NCBI RefSeq assembly: GCF_003286085.1
Contig: NW_020825366.1
Span: forward strand, 496,001-560,000
Direction: 5' to 3'
DNA: 64,000 nt
Source of the DNA: Drosophila persimilis
Taxonomy: Eukaryota > Arthropoda > Insecta > Diptera > Drosophilidae
Part shown: piece after piece, positions 53,069 to 64,000 of the stretch
Layout: each line of letters starts with the position of its first letter
How positions within the stretch are numbered: position 1 is the stretch's first letter
Program-made: the position numbers and the translations under genes
The notes under the pieces: generated by a model
Database searches by the model: none
Seen by the model: only the letters and a program-made list of their open reading frames with translations
Told to the model about the DNA's origin: nothing

Positions 53069-55317
53069 CGGACTCAACAAGACGAGAACGGAATGATTAC
53101 TTCACCTTCGTCAATAAGTTTCCGAATGACATATACGACGAAGCGAAAACTGTGACGAAGCGGTCAATTCTACGTACAGTCATGACCATCTTCGATCCCT
53201 TAGCACTACTGGGGTTCTATATTATACAGGCAAAGATAATACTGCAGGACGTGTGGAGGTCGGCCGTAGGCTGGGATGAACAGGTCGAAGAAAGCGAACG
53301 TCAACGTTGGATGATATGGGCACGGCAACTACAAAACATCGAAGAATTAAGGGATCCACGATATCTCGGTCTAACGAAAGAAACATCTAATATCCAATTA
53401 CACATCTTTACAGACGCGAGCATAAACGCCTTTGCAGCCGTCGCCTACATAAGGATCGAACAAAGAGGAGAAGTCAGATGCACACTACTCGCATCAAAGG
53501 CAAGAGTGGCACCATTGAAACCAATTTCGATTCCCAGGATGGAGCTTATGGCAGCGATCCTCGGCCTACGACTAGCTAAACTCATAACACAGGAGCTCTC
53601 CGTCGAGGTCAAGCGACGTGTTTTTTGGACCGACTCCAAGAACGTGTTGTATTGGATATGTTCAGACGCCCGAAAGTACCATCAGTTCGTTGCGCTCCGA
53701 ATTGGAGAGATCTTGGAAACCTCGGACATATCAGAATGGAAATGGGTTCCATCCGCTCTGAACGTAGCAGACGATGGAACGAAGTGGACCAAAGAGTCGA
53801 GTTTCCAACCGGAAGCGAGATGGTTCTCCGGTCTGAGATGCGTGATGAGATTTCTGGACAAAATACGCAAAAGAGATTTCGCATCAGAGGAGGCAAATTT
53901 AGCCGCACGCTTTCGCAACATGGAAGATGTCAACATCGTTATATACCGGATGGTCCAAGAAGAGGCTTACTCTGAAGAAATGGCTCTTCTACGACAAGGA
54001 AGAATCGTGAGTAAGAAAAGTTCGATCTACAAATTATCGCCGTACCTCGATAAAACAGGCGTACTGAGAATACGCGGCCGCATAGATAAGTCGATCGGCA
54101 TAACGAGGAACCTGAAACGGCCAGTAATTCTACCCGGAGGACATAACGTCACTAATCTTCTCATTGATTATTTCCATCGGAAGTTTCAGCATACTGAGAT
54201 CGTCGTCAACGAGATGCGACAATTGTACCACATACCAGGACTGCGAGCAAGACTTCGCGCCGTAGCGAAAACCTGCCAAAGATGCCGCAATAAAAGAGCG
54301 CTTCCAGAGGCGCCGGAGATGGGAAGCCTACCACCAGAGAGGCTAGCAAGAGTACTATTCACGTGCCTCACCGTGCGAGCAGTACACATCGAGCTGGCAA
54401 ACTCCCTGTCAACAGACGCCTTCATGCTGACATTGGAAATGTTCGTAGCCCGTCGAGGAGTCCCCAAGAGAATCGTATCGGACAACGGGACGAACTTCCG
54501 AGGAGCCAGCCGACTACTACGAGAAGAAATTGAAAGAATTCTACCGAACGAACTGGAAACCAAGTACCCGCAAATAGAATGGTCCTTCATACCCCCAGGA
54601 GCACCCCACATGGGAGGTGCGTGGGAAAGAATGATCAGATCGGTGAAATCCATACTAGCCGAAATATTAGTGGAGACGCACGTACAAGAACCAGTGCTGA
54701 GAACAGCACTAGCAAAGATAGAAAATATGCTAAATTCCCGACCCCTGACTTACGTGCCGTTGGAGTGTCCGGAAGCCGACGTACTTACACCGAATCACTT
54801 TCTGAGAGCAGAGACCAGCTCGATGGCAGCAAAGAGCGACGGCAGCGCAATAGGAGCTATGCTTGGTAAGAGTTTTCGCATTGCAGGGCAGATCGTGGAC
54901 AGCTTCAGAAAACGATGGCTGAAGGAGTACCTACCGTGCTTGACGACACGAACCAAATGGCATGGACCCCCAACCAACCCTATCCAACTCGGAGACGTCG
55001 TGGTTCTAGCGGACGAAACAAGCCCCAAGGTGCAGTGGAGGAAAGGCGTCATCATGGACCTTCGAGTAGCCAAGGACGGGATCGCCCGAAGCGCGGTGAT
55101 CCGCACTGCATCTGGACTGCTAACTCGGCCAATAGTTAAACTGGCCAAGTTAGACGTGAGGACAACGAACCCACTAATGGATCAAGGCGTAACCAGAAGT
55201 TTGGCAAACATCACGACAAGCGACGAAGTTTGCGAAGGGGGGAATGTTACGGCAGAAACCGCAGCGGCAGCTCTAAATATCACTGCGCCTAACAGTCCTG
55301 AATATCACTGCGCCTAA
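53065..55317 (+). pseudogene. RNase H-integrase segment of BEL element 2
   Basis: This frame of 750 codons holds RNase H (TDASINAFAAVAYIR, SKARVAPLKPISIPRMELMA, TDSKNVLYWI) and integrase (HHCC zone FHRKFQHTEIVVNEMRQLYH, CQRCRNKR; catalytic SDNGTNFRGA and GGAWERMIRSVK). After GSLPPERLAR the frame jumps straight to VLFTCLTVRAVHIELA, so roughly 25-30 residues are missing, including the first catalytic Asp. The integrase is thus inactive as encoded. The stop (55315-55317) lies inside the right LTR. Confidence 0.8.
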
Positions 55318-55650
55318 CAGCCCTGAATATCACTGCGTTAACAGCACAAACATTAACAGCGCTGAGCAAAGGGTTAATCAGGGCGAACGGCAGCTATAGG
55401 CGTGAAAAGGAGAAGGCAAGAAAAGAGGAAGAACGAAAACAAAGGCAGCGGAAAAAGCACTGAAGCGGTACAAGTTTTTTAGCGCTAGCTCTCGTAGTTT
55501 AACACCCGCCCGACATTGTAAATGAATAAATAAGTGAAACAAACAAATGAATAAAACCGATTTAAGGAACAAAACCACGGGAGGCGTATTGAACACGGGA
55601 GGCTTATCAAACGTACGGCCCCAGATTTGGAGGCGTTGCCCGGCGCGGCA
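55245..55650 (+). repeat. Right LTR of BEL element 2
   Basis: It starts TGTTACGG directly after the purine tract and ends GCGCGGCA. It carries a 20-base insertion relative to the left LTR that contains a second copy of CACGGGAGGC (about 55577 and 55594). Confidence 0.8.
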
Positions 55651-56663
55651 ATACCAAAAATACCACTCTTACGACCACAATACCACAATACCACAATACG
55701 ACTCTTCGGAGCTACTCGCGCCCGGATCGTAAGATCCGGAAGTTTAAAGTATCCGGGCGGTTATACGGGAGCAGGCATTTATCCCCTTCCCATCCCATCC
55801 CATCCTTGACAACAGAGCAGCCAATACAAAAAGCACAGAGAAACATTAGACATGAGCCATTTGCCAACAACAACACACACAGCCAATACAGCAAACAGCC
55901 ATTGTAATTTTCCATTGCCTACTTGTCGGTGCTGCTGCCCTCGGACCATTTTCATCTCACTCAATATTGGGGTGAGTGAAAGTGGAACCGGGGGTGAGAG
56001 CACCGGTAAATGACGATCGGCGATCGGACCCTTTCGAGCGGAGAGTGTGGGAGTTGGCGGACATATGAGTGTTCCACCATGAACCTCGTCCAGGCCACTC
56101 TCATCTCGTCCGCCCGCTCGAGAGGTCGCGATCGTCGGACGTGCCATCACCGTTTTCGTGTCGTTTTTGCCGTGTCGCCATCTCCGTTTTCTTTCTGTGT
56201 TGCGCCCTGTTTTCTTTTTGTGCTGTCTGTCGTGTGCCGTGCCCCCGCTGACATGACAAAAAGTCCCTTCCCCCCCACCACCACTACTTCTACCGACAAG
56301 CTTTCTGCTCCCCAATAAATGTGATTAATTTTAAACGCCAATAAATAACATTAACTTGTAAAAACACAAAAAGTTTAAACACAAACCTAATGTGAAACAC
56401 AAACCTAATGATAAACACAAACCTAACTAGAGAGACAAAAGTTTAAACACAAACCTAATGAGAAACACAAACCTAACTAGAGAGACAAAAGTTTAAACAC
56501 AAACCTAATGAGAAACACAAACCTAACTAGAGAAAACTGTGTAAAGAGACAGAAAGTGCCAATAAATACATTAAACACAAACACACACACACAAGAGACT
56601 TTTTAATAGGGGAAAAGAGCAACAAACAGACAGCAAATCGCCAACACACAAACCAACAACACT
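55651..56663 (+). other. Leader of unit G, right part, with deletion scar
   Basis: After the LTR come ATACCAAAAATACCAC (the right arm of the split palindrome), then three copies of CCACAATA (55675-55698), then CTCTTCGGAGCTACTCGCGC, which in intact leaders lies several hundred bases further on. A segment of leader is therefore deleted. The nested palindromes follow with TTTAAAG (about 55742), then the GC-rich part, and then an expanded AACACAAACC region. No gene is seen. Confidence 0.65.
56373..56531 (+). repeat. 50-bp minisatellite in leader G
   Basis: The unit GTTTAAACACAAACCTAATG plus about 30 bases ending AGAGAGACAAAA occurs at 56441 and 56491 (exact 50-base offset), with a longer 68-base variant at 56373. 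Other leaders have only one such unit. Confidence 0.7.
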
Positions 56664-59095
56664 ATGACGAGAGGAATGGCCAGACGAGGGTCGAATAGAC
56701 GCCACAGCGACGGCGGCAGAGCGGCCCGCAGAGGCGCACTAGCAGCAACAGCAGCAGCCAACAACACCAACACCGCCAATAGCAGCAGCAGCAGCAGCAG
56801 AGCCCTCGGCGCAAGCGCAAGCGCCAACACCAACACAAACGCCCCAGCCAATGCAGAGCGCCGACGCCACAGTCACCCATCGAGTGAGTACCCAGCAATT
56901 GCCATGGCCGACATATCCACGGCCACAGCCACTCCCCCCTCGAGCCCCATCAAATTAGCAGCGCCAATACCAAAAATACCAACTGCAAGTCCCGCAACCC
57001 CGCCAAATTCCAAAAACCCGCCAAACAAAAAGGGAAAGGCCGATAGGACGCTCTCGAACATTCAAAACCGTTCGGGAGTAACGGGAGATGGAGAAGTCGG
57101 AGGAGAGCCGGCAAGCCGACGCGCAGGAGCAGAGCGCCAAAACGGCCAACGGGCAGCCACACACACACACACGAACGGATCGAACCTGTTGCGAGTCGAA
57201 CTTGGTTGGAGTTCGAGCAACGGGTCGATCCAAGCCATAGCCCAGCCAGCACCTACCAAAGACAAACAGCAACAACTGTACAACCACAACCACAGCCAAT
57301 CCCACCAACACCAAAACGACGCCGCGCCCTCATCGACAGTGGGAGCGACGATGAGGAGGGTGAGAGGAAGCAGGCCAGACGACGGGGCCGCCATCACCAC
57401 CATCACCAGCAGCGACCGCCAATCAAAAGGCCTATTAAGAAGAGGCAAACCATGGAGGAGCTGGAGGCCATTGTCCAGGAGCAGCTGAGGCAGCACGAGC
57501 TGCGGCAGCAACAGCAAAAGCAGCAGAAGCGGACAACAAAAACCGCCAACACCAACACAGTTGCCGCTCCTGCCTCTCTGCCGCAATCTGCACAGCCAAC
57601 ACATGCCCCTGCCCCTGCCTCTGCCTCTGCCACTACTAATACTAATACTGACAATATCAATACAAATAATGACGCCAACGAAATTACAAATACAAACACC
57701 AACACCGTCACCGCCACTAACACCAGCACCATCGCCATAACCAACACCAACACAACTACTGCCACTCCCAATACACACACCCTTGCCATTGCCAATGATA
57801 TCCGGCACGGCGAGTTCGGTCATCAGCCTGTGGAGGACAGAGGATTGAGGATCCTCACCCGAGGTCTTCCCCATTCCACGCCCTCTGACTGGTTCCGGGA
57901 CTGCATGCAGGCCGAGGGGTACACGGTCCGGTATAATCGGGCGATCACCGATCGATTCGATCGCAGCCGCCGATTCAACCTCTTCGAGGCTGAGATTGCC
58001 CCCAAACCGGACCGTGGCCAATTCGATGTGTTGAAGCTGAGACGCCTGGGTGGGAGGCACGTCACGGTTGAGAGACTTGGAGTCTCCCGTGACCCTGCCC
58101 AGTGCCATCGATGTCAGGTGTTTGGCCACACCCGCGCATATTGTAGACGCGCTGCTGTCTGCATGAAATGCGCGGGCGGGCACCTGACGACGGAGTGCAG
58201 CAAGCCAAGGGCCGTCAATCCTAAATGCGCCAACTGCCAGGGCCAGCACATCAGCGCCTACAAGGGCTTCAGCGCCTACAAGGGCTGCAGCGCCTACAAG
58301 GCAGCCAGGCAGCGGCTCCTGGCCCACAGGGTCGCCAGGGAGGAGGAGCATCGACGGCAGCAGCAGCAGCCTCAGCCACCCCAGCCTCAGCAGCCCCAGC
58401 CAATGCAACAGCCAATTCAGCAGCAACAGCCAGCACATCGTCTCCAGCAGCCACCACAACGTCACCAGCAGCCACTACAGCGACAGTTGCAGCAGCAACA
58501 GCCACCCACACAGCCACTCCACCCACAGCTGCAGCAGCAACGTCAGCGCGGTCTGGGTCAGCAGCATCGGCAACAGCTACAGCATCGCGACCAACATCCC
58601 CAGCCACTGGCCGAGGGGCGCCAATACCAAAGGGTCCAGCCGATGCAGCCGATCCCAAATCGTGCTCCGACGCCACGCCAACACCAGCAACAGCAGCGGC
58701 CAGCAGCTCAGTGCGATGGCAGCTGCGCTCAAAATCTGAAAAGATATGCCGGTAAAATTAGAGAGCTGGAAGAAAAACTGGCAGAAATCACAACGAAACT
58801 GACAAACCTGCTGCAGGCAAGGGACGAGAGCACGGGAGGAGTGCCGCCACTACAGACAACAACAGCAGCAGCAGCATCCACACAGCCATCACCAAGACCA
58901 GCACCAAATACGCACCATGACGCCGCAGCCATATCGGACTCTGAATCCGATATGGACTGCGAAGCAATTGACGACGAGGATGACGACGATTGGACCGACC
59001 ACGATCCATTTGACGCGCTGGATGGCCTGGGCGAAATATGGAGGGCACAAATGGCCAGCGCACGCGAAAGCATGCGATCGGGCGGTGCCTATTGA
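56664..59095 (+). pseudogene. Gag of unit G, 1-base deletion frameshift
   Basis: This long-form array Gag has an N-terminal frame 56664-57488 and a main frame (open 57206-59095), out of step because one base is missing in CCTACCAAAGAC (about 57257; CCTACACAAAGAC elsewhere). The Pro/Ser region LSLPLLPPL seen in B is also deleted. Downstream it has the RRM-like domain (FDVLKLRRLGGRHV type), three knuckles with an extra SAYKGF repeat, Gln tract, coiled coil and acidic tail, all open. A 629-residue protein could start internally near 57206. Confidence 0.8.
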
Positions 59096-60155
59096 TGTGC
59101 CCAATCGTCGTTCCCGAGACAGCCACTGCAACGAAGAAAAAGACGTCAATACAGACAACAAAGAAAGACTGCCAAAACACACGAAATCACACGTACCTGC
59201 CAATCACCAGACAGAGCTGACCAACAAGAAGCTGCCATGCCATCAACAATGACAATTTCCTGCCAAATGGGCGGAAAAGGAGGCCTCTTACTGATGACGC
59301 TGCCACCACACCATCACAATGACGTCACGCCACTCTCAACCAACAGCTGCCATTCCAAACGACGACGCAGATGCTGGCGCCTGTTGCCGCTCCACTGGGT
59401 CACACCCGTCTCTCATGCCAATTATGTGAGGGCGGGATGGCCCGGTGTTGAGCCGCCAGACGCCAGCAAATCCTGCAAAAGAAGAAGGAGAATCATGAAG
59501 GAGGCTGCCAATAAAAACACAAAATACTCACCTGCTGTTTTACGCCATCACAAACCGGACAAGGGTCGCCAGCAACAACATCCAAACGCCGACAAGTACC
59601 TGCAAATAAACACATATTAAAACTCAAACGCCAAAGCAAACACCTTATCTGGATGGCCGGACCAGCAGCCATCCAAAACGCCATTACAAATTGACGATAA
59701 CGTGGCCGAGGAGGCCAGGCCAATCCAACTGACAGCGCATCCTGGTGGCCGGACCAGCAGCCACTTGGATGCGGCCAACAATTAAAATCGACAACGCATC
59801 CTGGTGGCCGGACCAGCAGCCACTCGGATGCGGCCAATAACATGATTCGTTGGCATCACACTTCGATGCCAACGCCAACACACTGGACAATTCATCTCGG
59901 GTGGCCGGACCAGTGCCACTCGGTCTGCTGCACCAAACCAACAGACAGATGCAACGTGGGCGGCCGGACTAGAGCCGCTCGCTATCTCCAACTTTGCCCA
60001 CGATGCACGCCAACACCATCAATCCAGCCAGCCAATAAACAACACACAGGGGGACAACAGAGCCGGCCGGTATACAGCGTAATGTTCGCATTGCGTTTGT
60101 TATGCCCGCCGGTGCTCCGTTGTTGTTTGTCCTCCTGTTAGAAATAAAATAAATT
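59096..60155 (+). other. Trailer of unit G
   Basis: It shares the ACTCACCTGCTGTTTTACGC variant with trailer E. It ends with the AATAAA pair near 60145-60155. No gene is seen. Confidence 0.65.
59650..59980 (+). repeat. Hairpin array in trailer G (five stem-loops)
   Basis: HP0 is at 59650-59675 (TGGATGGC / GCCATCCA), followed by two GCATCC...GGATGC hairpins. In HP3 the inner stem GGGTGGC / GCCACTC is kept while the outer arm is lost (TTCATC / CGGTCTGC). HP4 has GGGCGGC / GCCGCTC. Confidence 0.7.
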
Positions 60156-61598
60156 GTAATTAATATGTTTATATGTGTGTAAATGTATGTCAATTATCGT
60201 TTATTTACCTTGTCTGCATCAATGTTTTTGTTGTAGATGTCAATCCTGTTGTTTCTGTAGTTTTTGCATGTCCGTAGATAGTTTGTCCATAGTTTTAGTT
60301 ACTTGCCTGTGATCTTAGAAATAAGTTTTTGTAAATTAATGTAGTTTTTCTGTAGTTAATTGTATATTATTAGTAGTTTTCTGATTAGTTTTATTACCTT
60401 TTTCCTCTTCTTCCCCACCTATCTGCCATTCCCATTTTCCCCTTGACATGTGGTATCACAAAAAATACCACGCAAATACCAGACCATTGACCGATAACAC
60501 ACCAAAAAGCCAATTCAAATTTAAATTGCATTTATCAATGCTAGTGTGTTATCGGCCGCCAACTTCGGCAATTTATGCCCAGCCAATCCCACACCCACCC
60601 CCCCTACCCACTTCAAATGCCACTAAATGCCAAATGAGGCTGAGCAGGAATAAAACGAACACTGCCAACCATCGCCACTCTGCCAAACGCCCCAACAAAG
60701 CCATTACAACCGCCCACAAGATGCTATGCGGTCGTCTCTTCGGAGCTACTCGCGCCCGGATCGTAAGATCCGGAAGTTTAAAGTATCCGGGCGGTTATAC
60801 GGGAGCAGGCATTTATCCCCTTCCCATCCCATCCTTGACAACAGAGCAGCCAATACAAAAAGCACAGAGAAACATTAGACATGAGCCATTTGCCAACAAC
60901 AACACACAGCCACTAATGCAAACAGCCATTGCAAATTTTCATTGCCTACTTGTCGGTGCTGCTGCCCTCTGACCATTTTCATCTCACTCAATATTGGGGT
61001 GAGTGAAAGTGGAACCGGGGGTGAGAGCACCGGTAAATGACGATCGGCGATCGGACCCTTTCGAGTGGAGAGCATGGGAGTTGGCGGACATATGAGTGTT
61101 CCACCATGAACCTCGTCCAGGCCACTCTCATCTCGTCCGCCCGCTCGAGAGGTCGCGATCGTCGGACGTGCCAAAACCGTTTTCGTGTCGTTTTGCCGTG
61201 TCGCCATCTCCGTTTTCTTTCTGTGTTGCCCTGTTCTTCTTGTGCTGTCTGTCGTGTGCCGTGCCGTGCTGTGCCGTGCCCCCCGCTGACATGACAAAAA
61301 GTCCCTTCCCCCCACCACCACTACTACTACCGACAAACTTTCTTCTCCCCAATAAATGTGATTAATTTTAAACGCCAATAAATAACATTAACTTGTAAAA
61401 ACACAAAAAGTTAAACACAAAACTAATGATAAACACAAACCTAATGAGAAACACAAACCTAACTAGAGAAAACTGTGTAAAGAGACAGAAAGTGCCAATA
61501 AATACATTAAACACAAACACACACACACAAGAGACTTTTCAATAAAATAAAGAGAACAAACAGACAGCAAATCGCCAACACACAAACCAACAACAACT
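60156..61598 (+). other. Leader of unit H
   Basis: It is almost identical to leader F, including GCTAGTGTGTTATCGGCCGC, TTTAAAG in the palindrome block (about 60776) and the AACACAAAACTAATG variant. No gene is seen. Confidence 0.6.
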
Positions 61599-62400
61599 AT
61601 GACGAGAGGAATGGCCAGACGAGGGTCAAACAGACGCCACAGCGACGGCGCCAGAGCGGCCCGCAGAGGCGCACTAGCAGCAGCAGCAGCAGCAGCCAAC
61701 AACACCAACACCAACACCGCCAATAGCAGCAGCAGCAGCAGAGCCCTCGGCGCAGGCGCCAATACCAACACAAACGCCCCAGCCAATGCAGAGCGCCGTC
61801 GACACAGTCACCCATCGAGTGAGTACCCAGCCATTGACATGGCCGACATATCCACGGCCACAGCCACTCCCCCCTCGAGGCCCATCAAAACAGCAGCGCC
61901 AATACCAAAAATACCAACTGCAAGTCCCGCAACCCCGCCAAATTCCAAAAACCCGCCAAACAAAAAGGGAAAGGCCGATAGGACGCTCTCGAACATTCAA
62001 AACCGTTCGGGAGTAACGGGAGAGGGAGAAGTCGGAGGAGAGCCGGCAAGCCGACGCGCAGGAGCAGAGCGCCAAAACGGCCAACGGGCAGCCACACACA
62101 CACACACGAACGGATCGAACCTGTTGCGAGTCGAACTTGGTTGGAGTTCGAGCAACGGGTCGATCCAAGCCATAGCCCAGCCAGCACCTACCAAAGACAA
62201 ACAGCAACAACTGTACAACCACAACCACAGCCAATCCCACCAACACCAAAACGACGCCGCGCCCTCATCGACAGTGGGAGCGACGATGAGGAGGGTGAGA
62301 GGAAGCAGGCCAGACGACGGGGCCGCCATCACCACCATCACCAGCAGCGACCGCCAATCAAAAGGCCTATTAAGAAGAGGCAAACCATGGAGGAGCTGGG
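61599..62400 (+). pseudogene. Gag of unit H, frameshifted and mostly deleted
   Basis: The N-terminal part of a long-form Gag is close to F at its start (DGARAARRGALAAAA) and to G further on, including the same 1-base loss in CCTACCAAAGAC. Just after ACCATGGAGGAGCTGG the sequence jumps to GCCGCTCCACTCGGTC, part of the trailer. About 1.9 kb (RRM-like domain, knuckles, tail and the start of the trailer) is missing. Confidence 0.8.
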
Positions 62401-63175
62401 GCCGCTCCACTCGGTCACACCCGTCTCTCATGCCAATTATGTGAGGGCGGGATGGCCCGGTGTTGAGCCGCCAGACGCCAGCAAATCCTGGAAAAGAAGA
62501 AGGAGAATCATGAAGGAGGCTGCCAATAAAAACACAAATACTCACCTGCTTTTTACGCCAACACCAACCAGACAAGGGTCGCCAGCAACAACATCCAAAC
62601 GCCGAAAGTACCTGCAAATAAACATAAATTAAAAATCAAACGCCAAAAACAAACACCTCATCTGGATGGCCGGACCAGCAGCCAATCAAAACGCCATTAA
62701 AAACTGACGACGAACGTGGCCGAGGAGGCCAGGCCAATCCAACTGACAGCGCATCCTGGTGGCCGGACCAGCAGCCACTCGGATGCGGCCAACAACATCA
62801 CAATCGACAACGCATCCTGGTGGCCGGACCAGCAGCCACTCGGATGCGGCCAATAACATGACTCGTTGGCATCACACTTCGATGCCAATGCCAACACACT
62901 GGACAATGCATCTCGGGTGGCCGGACCAGTGCCACTCGATTGGATGCGCAATCTCCACCTGACAGATGCAACGTGGGCGGCCGGACTAGAGCCGCTCGCT
63001 ATCTCCAACTTTGCCCACGATGCACGCCAACACCATCAATCCAGCCAGCCAATAAACAACACACAGGGGGACAACAGAGCCGGCCGGTACACAGCGTAAT
63101 GTTCGCATTGCGATTGTTATGCCCGCCGGTGCTCCGTTGTTGTTTGTCCTCCTGTTAGAAATAAAATAAATTGTA
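62401..63175 (+). other. Trailer of unit H, 5' part deleted
   Basis: This is the remaining trailer after the gag deletion, with the hairpin array and AATAAA pair (about 63162-63172). No gene is seen. Confidence 0.65.
62663..62999 (+). repeat. Hairpin array in trailer H (five stem-loops)
   Basis: HP0 is weakened (TGGATGGC / GCCAATCA). The next two have GCATCC / GGATGC outer and GGTGGC / GCCAC inner arms. HP3 and HP4 are as in A. Confidence 0.65.
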
Positions 63176-63972
63176 ATTAATATGTTTATATGTGTGTAAA
63201 TGTATGTCAATTATCGTTTATTTACCTTGTCTGCATCAATGTTTTTGTTGTAGATGTCAATCCTGTTATTTCTGTAGTTTTTGCATGTCCGTAGATAGTT
63301 TGTCCATAGTTTTAGCTAGATTACTTGCCTGTGATATTAGAAATAAGTTTTTGTAAATTAATGTAGTTTTTCTGTAGTTAATTGTATATTTTTAGTAGTT
63401 TTTGATTAGTTTTATTACCTTTTTCCTCTTCTTCCCCACCTATCGGCCATTCCCATATTTCCCCTGACATCTGGTATCACCAAAAATACCACGCAAATAC
63501 CAGACCATTGACCGATAACACACCAAAAAGCCAATTCAAATTTAAATTGCATTTCTCAACGCTAGTGTGTTATCGGCCGCCAACTTCGGCAATATACGCC
63601 CAGCCAATTTCCACACCCACCCCCCCTCCCACTTCAAATGCCATAAAGACCAAATGAGGCTGAGCAGGAATAAAATGAACACTGCAAACCATCGCCACTC
63701 TGCCAAACGCCCCAACAAAGCCATTACAACCGCCCACAAGATGCTATGCGGTCGTCTCTTCGGAGCTACTCGCGCCCGGATCGTAAGATCCGGAAGTTTA
63801 AAGTATCCGGGCGGTTATACGGGAGCAGGCATTTATCCCCTTCCCATCCCATCCTTGACAACAGAGCAGCCAATACAAGAAGCACAGGGAAACATTAGAC
63901 ATGAGCCATTTGCCAACAACAACACACAGCCACTAATGCAAACAGCCATTGCAAATTTTCATTGCCTACTTC
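63176..63972 (+). other. Leader of unit I, truncated
   Basis: This is the start of a leader of the F/H type (GCTAGTGTGTTATCGGCCGC at about 63561; TTTAAAG at about 63797). It runs normally to ATTGCCTACTT and then joins gag sequence. No gene is seen. Confidence 0.6.
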
Positions 63973-64000
63973 AGTCACCCATCGAGTGAGTACCCAGCCA
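63973..64000 (+). pseudogene. Gag fragment of unit I
   Basis: CAGTCACCCATCGAGTGAGT corresponds to gag about 200 bases after the ATG (compare 61806 in H). The 3' leader and gag start, roughly 0.85 kb, are deleted. The gene continues beyond the window. Confidence 0.65.

Larger units (their letters stand above)
49276..55650 (+). mobile_element. BEL/Pao LTR retrotransposon 2, decayed
   Basis: This element of about 6.4 kb has LTRs of about 386 and 406 bp, a purine tract GAAGGGGGGAA before the right LTR (55234-55244), and gag-pol broken by one nonsense codon, several frameshifts, an 88-bp tandem duplication in the RT active-site region and a deletion in integrase. The LTRs differ by at least five substitutions and a 20-bp insertion, so it is older than the other two LTR elements. 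The left edge is blurred (TGGTACGG against TGTTACGG in the right LTR) and no target-site duplication could be found. Confidence 0.85.

Noticed and set aside
1..64000. Simple telomere repeats, tRNA, rRNA or ordinary host genes
   Set aside because: No TTAGG-type arrays, cloverleaf-like sequences, rRNA stretches or non-transposon protein families were seen on reading the window.

Overview
The window looks like heterochromatic or telomere-associated DNA of an insect, most probably a Drosophila. The evidence is the set of retrotransposon families present (R1-clade LINE, BEL/Pao, and a mdg1/412-like Ty3-gypsy element with a tRNA-Arg-type primer site), the absence of any ordinary host gene, and a jockey-superfamily Gag of the kind carried by telomeric HeT-A/TART elements. 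The species cannot be fixed from the sequence alone.

The backbone is a head-to-tail, same-strand tandem array of about nine units (A to I) of roughly 4.7-5 kb once later insertions are removed. Each unit has a leader of about 1.4 kb with nested palindromes. This is followed by one gag gene (N-terminal basic, Ala/Asn/Thr-rich part; RRM-like domain; three zinc knuckles; Gln/His/Pro-rich tract; short coiled coil; acidic tail). A trailer of about 1 kb follows, with a run of related hairpins and an AATAAA signal. No unit has a reverse transcriptase, and no oligo(A) tail marks the unit junctions. The array therefore appears to have spread by DNA-level tandem duplication and conversion. The plus strand is visibly A+C-rich. 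Gag is open from start to stop only in units D (36259-38475) and F (45917-47914). The others are interrupted (B, C), nonsense (C), frameshifted (E, G, H), deleted (H, I) or cut by the window edge (A).

Later insertions, left to right: the 3' tail of an unidentified element at 1-48; a 5'-truncated R1-clade LINE at 5110-9151 in gag B; BEL/Pao element 1 at 11457-17858, just after the poly(A) signal of unit B; a second copy of the R1-like element at 20302-24344 in gag C, at the same target site; a minus-strand gypsy element at 28094-36209 with apparently identical LTRs; and a decayed BEL/Pao element 2 at 49276-55650, with a deletion scar on its right side. LTR divergence suggests the order of age gypsy < BEL-1 < BEL-2.

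The points most worth following up are the trailer hairpin family, whose stems show compensatory changes around a conserved loop; the gag-only, tail-less tandem array with a likely two-unit higher-order period; repeated insertion at one 16-bp site in gag; and accessory ORFs in the gypsy element, especially a 75-residue protein with an N-myristoylation-like start, one membrane segment and a polybasic tail.
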